From Membranipora membranacea (taxonomy: Eukaryota > Bryozoa > Gymnolaemata > Cheilostomatida > Membraniporidae): 64,000 bases of DNA. The stretch covers positions 4,218,001 through 4,282,000 of the forward strand of contig OU612072.1 in NCBI GenBank assembly GCA_914767715.1, read 5' to 3'. Numbering within the stretch: the first letter of the stretch is position 1; the number at the start of each line of letters is the position of its first letter. The position numbers and the translations under genes are program-made. This document shows positions 43,571-54,625 of this stretch, one piece after another. Under the pieces are notes generated by a model. The model made no database searches and was not told where the DNA came from. It was given only the letters and a program-made list of their open reading frames with translations.

Positions 43571-45333
43571 CTATACCTGCTTCACACAGTCCATATAGTG
43601 CATAATTGTGGCTATAGCTCTGAATACACTATCCGGTGTACCTGTAAAGTATGAGAAAACATCATGAGCAATTGTAAGGGCTAATGTAATAAATTTCGGT
43701 GGAGTTGGTACATTTAGCAAGGCGACAAAACATTGGCTAATTTCACTCATCTTTTGTTTCATGAATCGATGGTTTGCGTCTTTTCTACTTAATATCGGTC
43801 ATGAAGACAAATGTTCTCAAGATATATGTTAGGCAGAGCGTACAAAAAACAAACAGTGAATTTTTAAACATATTTTTCCACAAGAGGAGTAAATGCTAAT
43901 TTTTTTTGGGATTTATCACTAAAATACAAGCTTGGTGAGCTATCATATCTCGATTCGGTACCTTAACCATGTTCACACTGCCACTCACCTTTGCATGTGT
44001 CACCATAAGGGTTTATGGGAAAGTAAACCCCTGAGGGTCTCTGTCTAACACAGTCTGAAGAATAGTTTCTCCATCTACAAATAGTTTTCCCAACTACCTC
44101 AATGATAGTCTGGTACTCCAGATGGTTGAGATGGATGTTTGGACTGGATATACAGTACTGGACCTGATAGAAAGATTCTTCTAGAAGGATTGCAGCCTGT
44201 CAAATAAAAAATGGATAATTAAAATGACGCACAACATCCTTGACAGTGAGCACCAAGATATTGGTTGCCTTCAGGGCCAGGCTGCATTCGGTCAGAGTTC
44301 ACCTGAGAGCCAACCAAACCACTACCTCCGACTCTGGCCTGTGGATAGGTGCCTTGACCAACTGAGCCGCCTCCTACTCCTTCATGAGAACAGTGTAGGT
44401 ATGATTAGGATGGGTTACTTCTTCGTGAGGACAGTGTAGGTATGATTAGGATTGGTTACTCCTTCGTGAGGACAGTGTAGGTATGATTAGGTTACAAAGT
44501 GTTGTACAGATAAATTAGGGAAGTCAAGGATAACCTGAAAGCCAATCCATGATGATGATATTAACTTTATTTCAACTGTCTAAAATTGCCACATGTCAAA
44601 CTTATAAAAACGTGTTTTACAAGGAAAAATACTCAGTCCATGACTGCTGTCAATCAAAGACAAAAGTGCTGTTGGCAGCCAGATCATAGGATCGAACTAT
44701 TTTTGTACAGACACCCGCTTAATGTTCATTCATTCTGAATCTTTTTTCTAAATTTGATATGGCAAAACAGATAGCAGACATCTCATATAATTTGATACTT
44801 ACAGGCCGGAGGTGAGATTCAAGAAAATTGTGACAGCTTCCTATACTTGTCAGTGACATATAAGGTCTCAATGAAGTCGCTGCAGTAATCTAAAGTAACA
44901 AATAATAGTGGTTGGAAGGAATTAAACTTAATTCTTGTTGATCAGGTTGATATTCACATCACAATTAGAGTAAATATGTGTCAGTTATCAAAATAAGTAA
45001 TATAACTTACAAAGTAAGACTCAATATCATAGTACAGCACCAGTGCTTCCCAATACGCAGATCCATGTTCTTCAAAGTAAGCCCTCACTTTCTCCTGATG
45101 AGCCATGTTTGAGTTGATTGAAGCCAGAATAAAGACTACAAATGGAGAACAATGAAATTCATAATTCTATTTCTTTTCCATTCTCTCAGCATAACAACTA
45201 GTGAAAACTTTTGCACATATCACTAGAATCACTCCAACATAGCAAGGTAATGATAGATCAGCATTATATTTCAGCTTTGTCAACAATATACACAATTGTA
45301 ATGGTTACCTGCCAACATCAAATTAGAAGTCAT
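43571..45333 (-). CDS. Secreted six-cysteine protein, paralogue 1, 171 aa
   Basis: Five minus-strand exons: 45333-45309, 45135-45011, 44889-44803, 44196-43989 and 43641-43571. They sum to 516 bases (172 codons with TAG), all GT-AG, phases 1,0,0,1. The start MTSNLMLAVFILASINSNMA is a signal peptide. The mature part, about 150 residues, has exactly six Cys, one potential N-glycosylation site (NYS), and helix-friendly segments such as GSAYWEALVLYYDIESYF. The best conserved block is GKTICRWRNYSSDCVRQRPS. I recognise no known family; the size, six Cys and apparent helical content would suit a cytokine-like or other secreted helical protein, but that is speculation. A tandem paralogue lies 1.9 kb upstream with the same exon phases, so both are under coding constraint. 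A tandem 41-bp repeat sits in the third intron. Confidence 0.85.
44300..44375 (-). mobile_element. Possible tRNA-like SINE head
   Basis: The minus strand reads GGCGGCTCAGTTGGTCAAGG, an A-box/D-arm-like segment, with a weak B-box-like GTGGTTTGGTTGGC about 50 bases later. It lies in the third intron of the gene at 43571-45333. Confidence 0.35.
44377..44492. repeat. 41-bp tandem repeat, about 2.8 copies
   Basis: Units start at 44377, 44418 and 44459, each like CTCCTTCGTGAGGACAGTGT followed by AGGTATGATTAGGATGGGTTA, with a few substitutions. The array is intronic. Confidence 0.9.
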
Positions 45334-47231
45334 AGTTGTGATTAATTTGCAAATAATAGCAAATAATTTACTAATTTTCTAATTACTAATTTCAGTCGAA
45401 TGGCCATTGTTGGGAAGACCATTTGATTTTATACCTTGTAAGGATTGCTACAAAAAATTTTGACGCACATCTGAAAATCTTGCTCAATCAAAATACAAGG
45501 AAATGATAGCTTGTGTTGTTGAGTGTAATATATATACATAGGCCTACGTTATTATAGGGGTGAGGTGTTTAGCGTCATTGGGCATGCATGAGTAACTCAG
45601 CCAAGCGAAAAATGAATTGGAGGATCTACACAAGAATAACCCATCAATCATAATTAGAGGATGAGTCGTTTAGAATCATGAGCCATACATGAGCAACCTG
45701 CCAATCCCCCAGCATAAAGCGATATAGAAAGCCCTGAGGACCCGCAAAGGGCTATCCCCTAAAGGGCTATCCCCTAAAGCATCAATCATCATATGGACAT
45801 ATCCGCTTGGGGTAGTACCTTGAATATGTCTGGAAATAGGAACATATTCCGTAAAAAATTGTAAATATTCAGAACATAACAGTGACTCATAACAAACTAT
45901 CTAATCCCCTAGCCACAACTCTATATAAGATACGAAACTTTATTGAGTGAGTAGATCAATATCTCCCAGTTAAAATCGACATACATCAGGTGTGTATCAC
46001 AGTTGGAATATCAGTACAAACTTATTTCCTAATTAAGTTGACATGTCTTTTTTACTAAGGAAGAACGGTTTCATTAGTCAAGTGTTCCGTCTATGAATAC
46101 ACAACTGAGGTAACACCTATATGAAGTCATAGAATTAGTCAAACACATTGGTAATAAGTATATCCTTTTGCAGTGAAAAATGGAAATACTAATAACTTTG
46201 GATATAAAATTTTGAATTTTGATTGGCAGTTAAAATTATTGACATTGTTTCCTCATAATTTACAGAATGGGAGCTACATCATGAATTAGATTCCAACATA
46301 ATGTTGTTTTCAAGTCTAGATATTGCACTGGTCATTGTCACCGAATGCAATACATGCTAATAATTGTTGCGCAAGATTTCAACTAAAAACGGCAAGAACA
46401 TTGTGTACTTTGAAATATGAGGGTGATAAGTCCTGTCTGGAAGGCGACGGAAGTGATTGTATATCATTCTGAAACTAAATTATTTTATATTGGCTTTGTT
46501 GTAGCATCAACTTGGCGCCCTGGTGTAGGCTCAGTGGTGAAAATGTAACCACAGGAAGTGAGCCATGTTGGTAGCCCAAGGTCTTTTTTTCTCATCTTTC
46601 TATGTTAGTACTACAAGGCCAACTTACTTCCATGTTTCAAATAGCATCCCAGATCCTACTGGCACATTGAGCCTCATCACCTCACTTTTTTTAACTATCA
46701 TTGTTGTTAATTTATGACGATTAATTAATCAATCAAAGGAAAAGCCCTCATGGGCGTGACAAAATGGCGAACAATTATTGTTGCAGTTGAAGTGGTGAAT
46801 ATTCCTGAACCCATGTAAAAAATGTACTTGCACCAAAAACAGACAGCGGTTTTGGCCTAAAATTTGTAGGGCACAATTGACAGGTCCCTATCCCGTCTTC
46901 TATTGAGAAAATTGTTAATTATCATTGACAAATATCCATATCCTAAAACAATGGTAAGACAACTGAAGAGTTTTTTTGTTTGTTATTCTGCAAACAGTTT
47001 AAACTTTCTGATGGTGACTTTGCCATGCTACCCTTTTGTAGCAGCTTTCAACTAATATTACCTGCAATAGTTTGGTACGGCCAGAAAAGTAGGTGAGAGA
47101 TTATTAATTTATTCTTCATATGATTAATAAATATAAGCATTAGCAATATGTATAGACAAAAAGTCTATTGGTCGTTGCGTTTGCATAAACATTGCATTAC
47201 TGTTGAGGTTGACATAATCTGCTTGCTGTAT
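45334..47231. other. Intergenic between the two six-cysteine paralogues
   Basis: Contains the upstream region of the left paralogue (TATATATA at 45529-45538 on the minus strand). A short direct repeat AAAGGGCTATCCCCT occurs twice at about 45746-45777. No exon was found. Confidence 0.5.
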
Positions 47232-48725
47232 TTAAATCTGCTTCACACAATCCATCAAGTGCAGTATGGCTGCTAGTGCTCTGAAAACAATCTCTGGGGT
47301 ACCTAAAAATCAAAAAGCTATTAAAGTATGGATGCGATCATCAGTTTCCATAATTTGTTTGACAACTGATAAGAAAAAATACTGATCAATTAATGCCAAT
47401 ATCAAGATTGATGGTTCATATTAGAAGTCAACTAAAAAAAAGATTAATGATAACATTTGACATTGTTATGGAAATATAACACTTTGCTATCTAGCGATGA
47501 AATACTTGATGCCATCTCACCAGTACATGTGTCACCGTAGGGGTTTCTTGGGTAGTAAACCCCAGACGGTCTCTGTCTGACACAGTCCGAAGAATAGTTT
47601 CTCCATCTACAAATAGTCTTCCCTACTACGTCAATGATAGTGTGGTGGTCAAGCTGGTCCAGATGAATATTCGGGTTGGTTACGCAGTGCTGGATTTGGT
47701 AGAATGAGTCTTCTAAAAGGTCTGCTGCCTGTAAAAACAAGAGCACTAAATGAGTATTGTGTTTACAACATGGTTAGATAAGATAAGTATTTGCAGGAGT
47801 GGAAGTCCACATTTTTAAGCATTGCGCTTCTTTTACCATCACATGCTATCATTGGATCTGATAATAAATTAACCAAACTAAACTGAGCCTAAAATAGCTC
47901 ATATTAGTTTAAATTCACTCAGCCTCTTTACTTAGAAATAATAGCTAAAACTACAACACTACCTATTATGCTGGTAGGGCAGATTTCTTATGTTTGATGT
48001 TTAAAAAAGGAGTTTGTCATTATTTCTTATACGTACAATGTGAAGACTCAAGCCAAGAAAATGGCTGCAGGTTTCTATTCTCGATGTTGTTGCCAGGAAC
48101 ACTCTCAGTGATGTTGCCCCAGATGTCTAAATAAATAGGAATAATCAGCATGAGTTACATCATACATAAAATTATGTGTACTGAGTTATGAGAATGCAAA
48201 TATGCAGAGATGCAGAGATGCAGAGGTGCAGAGATGCTCTTAATAAGTTTTCTTCTCCTAAAAGAAATAATTATAACAGGGTACAACCGGGCAATTACCT
48301 CCAATACCATTGATGCTCCAAGGAAATAACAAAGTATTCATACTGCTTTAAAGTAGTTTATTTGCCTTGTAAACTTACGAAATAAGTCTCAATATCGAAA
48401 TAAACCATCAGAGCTTCCCAATATGCAGAACCATCATTCACAAAGTAGTCCCTAACCTTCTCATGGTGAGCCCCGCTTGAGTTGACTAATGCCAATGTAA
48501 ACACTGCAACAAGTAAAACATAACATGACAATAATAGGTAAGATTATTCCAGGAATAGAAATGTAGACCTCCAAGAGTTTGTCATCGACATCATCATTGA
48601 TTTCCTGCTCTGCGGAATGTACTGAATAAACAAATGGAGAATTAGCGTGGTCAATATAGAAATACTGTCCATTTAAATGTACCATGAATGATATTTTTAC
48701 CTGCTATAACCAACTTGATAGGCAT
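47232..48725 (-). CDS. Secreted six-cysteine protein, paralogue 2, 172 aa
   Basis: Five minus-strand exons: 48725-48701, 48503-48379, 48126-48037, 47728-47521 and 47302-47232. They sum to 519 bases (173 codons with TAA), with phases 1,0,0,1 identical to paralogue 1. The signal peptide is MPIKLVIAVFTLALVNSSGA. The mature protein keeps all six Cys and the NYS site. Exon 4 is 70 residues against paralogue 1 with 54 identical by hand alignment; exon 3 is one codon longer and more diverged. Equal exon lengths with diverged introns indicate an old tandem duplication kept under selection. Exon 3 uses a GTACGT donor. A TATATAAG box lies about 100 bases upstream of the ATG. Family unrecognised; function unknown. 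Confidence 0.87.
48202..48237. repeat. Short (ATGCAGAG)n repeat
   Basis: About four units of an 8-mer, one with a G for A change, in the second intron of the gene at 47232-48725. Confidence 0.9.
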
Positions 48726-48821
48726 TTTGTATGTAACCTTTGAGAAGAAAATGATATGAAATTGTTTGAATGTTACTTGAACTGATATTGTCAGTTTGGT
48801 TGTTTTAGGAATGCATCCAGG

Positions 48822-48829
48822 CTTATATA
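48822..48829 (-). promoter_or_regulatory. TATA box of six-cysteine paralogue 2
   Basis: The minus strand reads TATATAAG inside GGTATATAAGCC, 97 bases before the ATG at 48725. The position and consensus fit a core promoter. Confidence 0.65.
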
Positions 48830-51800
48830 CCAAACAAAACCAGAAATGCTTATTAGCCATGGTGACATATTTCTTCTGTAAAATCATTCTTCCTGGTTTG
48901 CCTCACCAATTCTCAGAAATCTGTACTGGTATTTGGATCATAATTTACAAGTATGGTGCTTGTTTGCATTAATAGTTATGCAGGACTAATTTCATTAACT
49001 CTTGATGGAGTGGTAAGCCTCCTGATTGGTTAGAGAGATTCCCATAGGCCAATAATTTGGATTAGGGTAATAGATCAGAATTATTTTAGAATTCCTTGAA
49101 TCTCAGATTGTTAGTCAGATATAATCCAGCAAGTGACATGACTTTCATTCTGCTGAAAATAATCTAGATATCTGATGATGTTGTGAATTGTCACAGTCAA
49201 ACAACTGGTTTTATTTACGAATGGGCACCAGTGAAACCTTCAACTCGGCACACTGGTGAAAAGTTTTGAATAACTATTAAATAAAGTAATAATACTAACA
49301 GGTTCTTTTCTCTGCAATCAACGCTGTTTTGAATGAAAGTCATTACCAAAGGTGCTTCAATTGCTGTGACTAAGAACTCAAAATACCAAGTTGATCGAAC
49401 CATCAGAAATGTAAAGATTTGATTTACTGCACATATTAACCGAAAACAGAAGTGTTATTAGCAGGACAAAGGTCTTAAAAAATAATATATTATTAGATAT
49501 TAGGAGTTCAACTGGTATATGGTCATACCAGGCAGTCAAGAGTCAGCTCTATATAGAAAATATTCAACCCATTTCAAATCATAGCATATTTGTTATAACA
49601 ATCTTGCATTAGATTGGTGCTTCAAATAATAACTCAACATTGTCATTATTACTGAAGCCAAGTTTTTTGGCAATACTGTCTTCTCAAAAGTGTATCATAT
49701 ACTGATGTGATTTCTTGTCAAATAGCTGACTTGCAGACTTGCAAAAAACACATTTTTGGGAATTAGGTGTATATTTACAACAACAAAAAATAAATTGGAT
49801 CATTACTTCCCCAAATTGCATGATTATAATTTCATGGAACAAGCTAATGATTCATTTTTGACAGGTTCCAGAAAATCGATACGCATCATTGATCCTATGC
49901 CATAGACAAACCCTCTACGGGCAAGCAGTTGGAAATGTTTGATCGTTGAATATTCGAACTTTTGCTTGTTGTACATCCAAATGTTTGTCCGTTGAAAGTT
50001 TTTCAATTTAAAGCTCTGTACAAAATCAGACTAATGGAAATCAATATAGATGACAAAAATGATGATTTTGCTGCGCAACTCATTTTTAAACAGTATCATA
50101 CCATTTAGTTTCAGATTCCTAAATGATAACGCCTTCTTACAGTTACCATAATTTTCCTTCATTATTGATAAGATGCAATGAAAACAATAACTCTCTAACC
50201 TTGGTCGATATTGGGATGCAATAAATAAGTTATTGTGACAAGCTTTACCATGGCCATGATGCATAGAATTTTATCGACATACCTTTATTCTTTTTCATGA
50301 CACGATGTCATAAACTTACATCTATGCCGCAACAAAACAAAAAAATATTTCTGATAAAGTTGCCTTGCATCCCGAATTCAAACATCTTGAAGTTATGCAA
50401 ATTTATTCTAAACGTAGCATTATTTGAAGCCAGGCCCTGCTGCGTCAAGAATTTGCAAGATGCTGCATAATTTCAAAGAGATAGTGTTTGTTTCTTGCTT
50501 TTAAATTATAATACTATTTTTAGCCAACATGTCTCATAGCTAAAACTAATATCTAAAAAATCAATTACCCATAAGGGATTATTGTAAATGTCGTACCATT
50601 AATGATTCAACAAGCACCCAAATAGAAGGAAACTGTGGTCGGTACAGAAGCTAAGTCCGTAAAATACGCTTTACTGTATCAGATTATTAGGTAGGGAAGT
50701 ATGCTAATGTCGTTTACATGCGGAAGTGTCTCAACCGGCCATACAGGAAATAATTTATAAGTATCATAATCAGTCTAAGGTAGCGGGCTTGATAATCGAA
50801 TTCACAAATATTGCGTGACCCATAATTCCAGGTTTACACATAATTTAATGACAGAGAATCTCAATATTTCGATCGATTACACCTTTCAATTATACAATTT
50901 AAAGATTCCGTATAAGATCTGCACACACCAAATTAAATCCAAACCTGCTCATAGGAGTTCGCTGGTGTCAGGGATTCTGAGCCATACTGCACATCATAAA
51001 TTGGGTCCAAACACACAGTGCTAGAAGCGTACATCAGTGTCAACTCTTGATGAAACACACAATCATAAAAAAGAAATAAAAAATTTTACACTTTTGATGT
51101 GTTGAGGAATCAATCTGTAGTGGATTACACTTTGTTACCATGGGAACAGTGAGAGAACATTTCATCACAGAGTAAGGATATATCCTTACTCTGTGATTTC
51201 ATGCTATGAAGTTAATAAGCCGAGCATCGCTAATTATTTTTTGCAATGAGTCGCATTACATCAAATTCTGGCAAAACAAGCAAATTTTGTAACTTTGTCC
51301 AGCACCGGGTATAAAAACAGGGGTCAGGTGCTTAAAAAACAACGCTAAGAGTAAGATTCTGTACAAAGACAAAACAGTTCCAGCAAGATAAGCTGAAAAA
51401 CAGCATTCACTGTGAGCGACTTATACAAAACGAGATGTAGACTTACTTTCACCCACTGATATGAATTCACTGATTAGCGCAAAATACACAGTACAGCTAT
51501 TTGTAGAGAAATCACATCAGTACATAATTATGTGACTGTAATTGGATATTTCTTAAGTTCTGGCAGCTTTAACGTTATACATTGACTAACGTCCTAGTAA
51601 CAACCTTTTAAAACTCAACTTTGTCAAATGTTTTCAAGGAGTCAACAGTGGCATTTCTGAACTTTTGGACCAATCAAAGATGTTTCCGACAATACAAACA
51701 GAAATTGCTAAATGCTTGTCCAGAGTCAGATATGTTCCCTTAATCCACTGCTTTCAATACCACATTTTGTATTTGTTCAATAAAAACAAATTTGTTAAGG

Positions 51801-52960
51801 TTCTCATATATCTATTGAGCTTCTAACTCTAAATTGATGCACAGTATTTCCTACTACGGCATTGGTCATAATGGTTATGGGTTTAGTTGGTTTGTTTCAA
51901 GCATGTTGTCAACAGCATCATTTTCTGTTCTCCACATCGCTGTACTTGGCTCATGGCACATCTGAATCTTCAATGGCATTAAAACTAAACTGTGGACTAA
52001 GGTTTGTTATCATCTTAGCATGATTAAAATATAATAATGTTGAGTTGCCTATAGAGATGCATTGTGTCCATTGAAGACTGTGGTAGATGAATCAGCTGAA
52101 TTATAAAGCCGATTAGGCAGACAGGCTTCAGAGCAATTGTTGATGGCTAAAACTTGTGCATTAGTTAAAATTCAAATGAGGAAACAGTTATGAATAATTG
52201 TTGATGTCACTATACCTCGGGATTCCAATTGCAATCCCAATTGCGGATAATAACTCATCAAAGACTTCCCTATCATTCTGTGGGCGGGGAATGATAACCT
52301 GGGTAGAGTGGCACTGTTGTATGTTTTATGAGGGATTCCCATATGCAAATGAATGGATATATATAATTTTCAAATTCATGAATCATGAATGAGATTTCAA
52401 TACATTTTGCCTGAGAGGATTGCTAATATTCGCCATGCTTGTCATAGGGTAAGTGCTACCAAGGGGTATATTGAAATAACCTGCATGCTTTTTACGAGAA
52501 AAGTTTGATGCTTACGCTTTAACTGATTCAGTGCAAGGAAACCACGGTGTTTGCTTAGCAAAAAGCAAAGGCCTTAAATATTTGACAATAGGCTCACTTC
52601 GGTCTGTAAAGCCACATATACTTACTCAAATCTCAAAGTAACACTGCATTGTCGAGCATATTGTCTGGGGTACAGGAAGAGGTTAAAAAAAGTCACAGCT
52701 GCTCTGCCAAGGACATAAAACTCTTACATTCCCAATGTGTGCGGCTCAGGGCATATTGGTAGTAGTCAAGAACAGAACTTCCCTACCGCTGTCAGGAGCA
52801 TTTTTGTAACTCCTGACAAATACCATAGTTATTATACTGATATTTATTAGTGTAGGTAAGCAGCAGCCTTATAGGCCCTGTATTTATCAATTGAATTATG
52901 ATTATTATGGACGGCACAGTGCAAATTAATGGTTTATAAACTGTGCATGCGCTAAAAGCA
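48830..52960. other. Intergenic, no supported gene
   Basis: Only short chance ORFs. The notable structure is the palindrome at 51164-51197. Confidence 0.5.
51164..51197. repeat. Perfect 34-bp palindrome
   Basis: ATCACAGAGTAAGGATA (51164-51180) is followed immediately by its exact reverse complement, TATCCTTACTCTGTGAT (51181-51197). There is no loop. No T-run follows and no gene ends here, so there is no reason to call it a terminator. Confidence 0.95.
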
Positions 52961-53150
52961 TGCTTGTGTTATTCCATGGCTTACTCAGAGATGTTTAATT
53001 TATTTAGCCTTGATCTGCTGAGCTAGCAAAATGTAACTTATTGTAATATCTTAAATGCTTGTGTTATTCCATGGCTTACTCAGAGATGTTTAATTTATTT
53101 AGCCTTGGTATGCTGAGCTAGCAAAATGTAACTTATTGTACTATCTTAAA
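52961..53150. repeat. 95-bp perfect-length tandem duplication
   Basis: 52961-53055 and 53056-53150 start with TGCTTGTGTTATTCCATGGC and differ at only a few positions (GATCTG against GGTATG; TAATATC against TACTATC). A recent duplication. Confidence 0.95.
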
Positions 53151-53426
53151 TAATCTGCCGTACAATGCAAAAGTGTAGCACAAAGGAGCCGATCATTAAG
53201 GCATAACTGATCATTATATCAAGCGCTAAATGCTTGGCGTGCTAATAATGATTGAAGGATGTTTGATTTAGCTTCAGTTTAATTATTATGAAACAAAAAT
53301 ATAATTAGGAAGATAATTAGTTAGTAATATGTAAATTTAGGCAGCAACTATTAGAGACACAACTGCCTCAACAAAAATAGTGTTCAACAATGTTTATTGC
53401 AACAGTGACCTTTTAATCAATGCTAT

Positions 53427-53440
53427 CCCCCCCCCCCCCC
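53427..53440. repeat. Poly-C tract
   Basis: Fourteen consecutive C residues in otherwise AT-rich DNA. Confidence 0.95.
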
Positions 53441-53918
53441 ATTTTATTAGCCGCTACACTATTCATGTACAATTGTTGTGTCTAGTTATTTACATTACCA
53501 CAATTAGCAGTAGAAACTTGTGCTATGATTATTTATTTATTATTGGTTTTTAGTTGTGACTATTTATCTGGTCATGGAAAGCAGCATTAGAAAAACTAAT
53601 GGCTGTAGAATTATTATTAATTCTATGATTAACATGACTTATACATACTGGAAACTTCAGAATAGGAGTAAGATCATTTTCATGTTTAATAATTATTTAT
53701 TATCAAATAAATGACATACGTAGCAATGCTATGTGCTAACCAATATGTATCATATGTTTTATAATTAATCTTGGGTTTATGAGTCATATATAGTCAGCAA
53801 ACAGTCAGCATCATTGCAAAATATCGACCCTAGCAAATGTTCTACTTATCAGCAAATGGAATTTTTTATGCGCCACCTCAACATTATTGCACCATGCCAA
53901 CTCAACAATCTTAACACC

Positions 53919-54625
53919 CTATATAAGGCAGGGCCCACCGTAGTAAGTTTGTAGTATCATTTTTGGACTTTGGCAGCAAGGGTTTGTCAGAGGAGTATCA
54001 TTTTAGACTTTGGCAGCAAGGGTTTGTCAAGGTAGTAGCACTTTAGACTTTGGCAGCAAGGGTTTGTCAGAGGAGTAGCATTTTAGACTTTGGCAGCAAG
54101 GGTTTGCCATAGTAGTAGTATTTTAGACTTTGGTAGCAAGGGTTTACCAAGAGTATCAATTATAGACATTGGTGGTAAGAGATTATTGAGGTGAAATACG
54201 GAGTTCAGGATTACGAGTTGAAGACACGGTGACAGAGACGTACACAAAGAGGAATTACAGAGTTCAAGATTACGAGTTGAAGACACGGTGACAGAGACGT
54301 ACACAAAGAGGAATTACAGAGTTCAAGATTACGAGTTGAAGACACGGTGACAGAGACGTACACAAAGAGGAATTACAGAGTTCAAGATTACGAGTTGAAG
54401 ACACGGTGACAGAGACGTACACAAGGAGGAATTACAGAGTTCAAGATTACGAGTTGAAGACACGGTGACAGAGACGTACACAAGGAGGAATTACAGAGTT
54501 CAAGATTACGAGTTGAAGACACGGCGACAGAGGCGTACACAAGGAGGAATTACAGAGTTCGAGATTACGAGTTTGAAGACATAGCGACAGGAGCATTCGC
54601 AAAGAAGAATTACAGACTTCACTAG
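53919..54625. repeat. TATA-preceded compound tandem repeat (40-bp and 59-bp units)
   Basis: A plus-strand CTATATAAGG (about 53919-53928) is followed by five to six 40-bp units (53967-54180; ACTTTGGCAGCAAGGGTTTG...). Then come about seven 59-bp units (54193-54625; AGATTACGAGTTGAAGACAC...). The 59-bp unit length is not a multiple of three and frames shift between units, arguing against coding. Outer copies of the 59-mer are more diverged than the central ones. It could be the 5' region of a retroelement or the body of a repetitive non-coding RNA. Confidence 0.85.

Noticed and set aside
51164-51197. Transcription terminator
   Set aside because: A perfect palindrome, but this is eukaryotic DNA with no adjacent gene end and no T-run.
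53967-54625. CRISPR array
   Set aside because: The units are contiguous 40- and 59-bp tandem repeats without unique spacers, in a eukaryotic setting with no cas genes.
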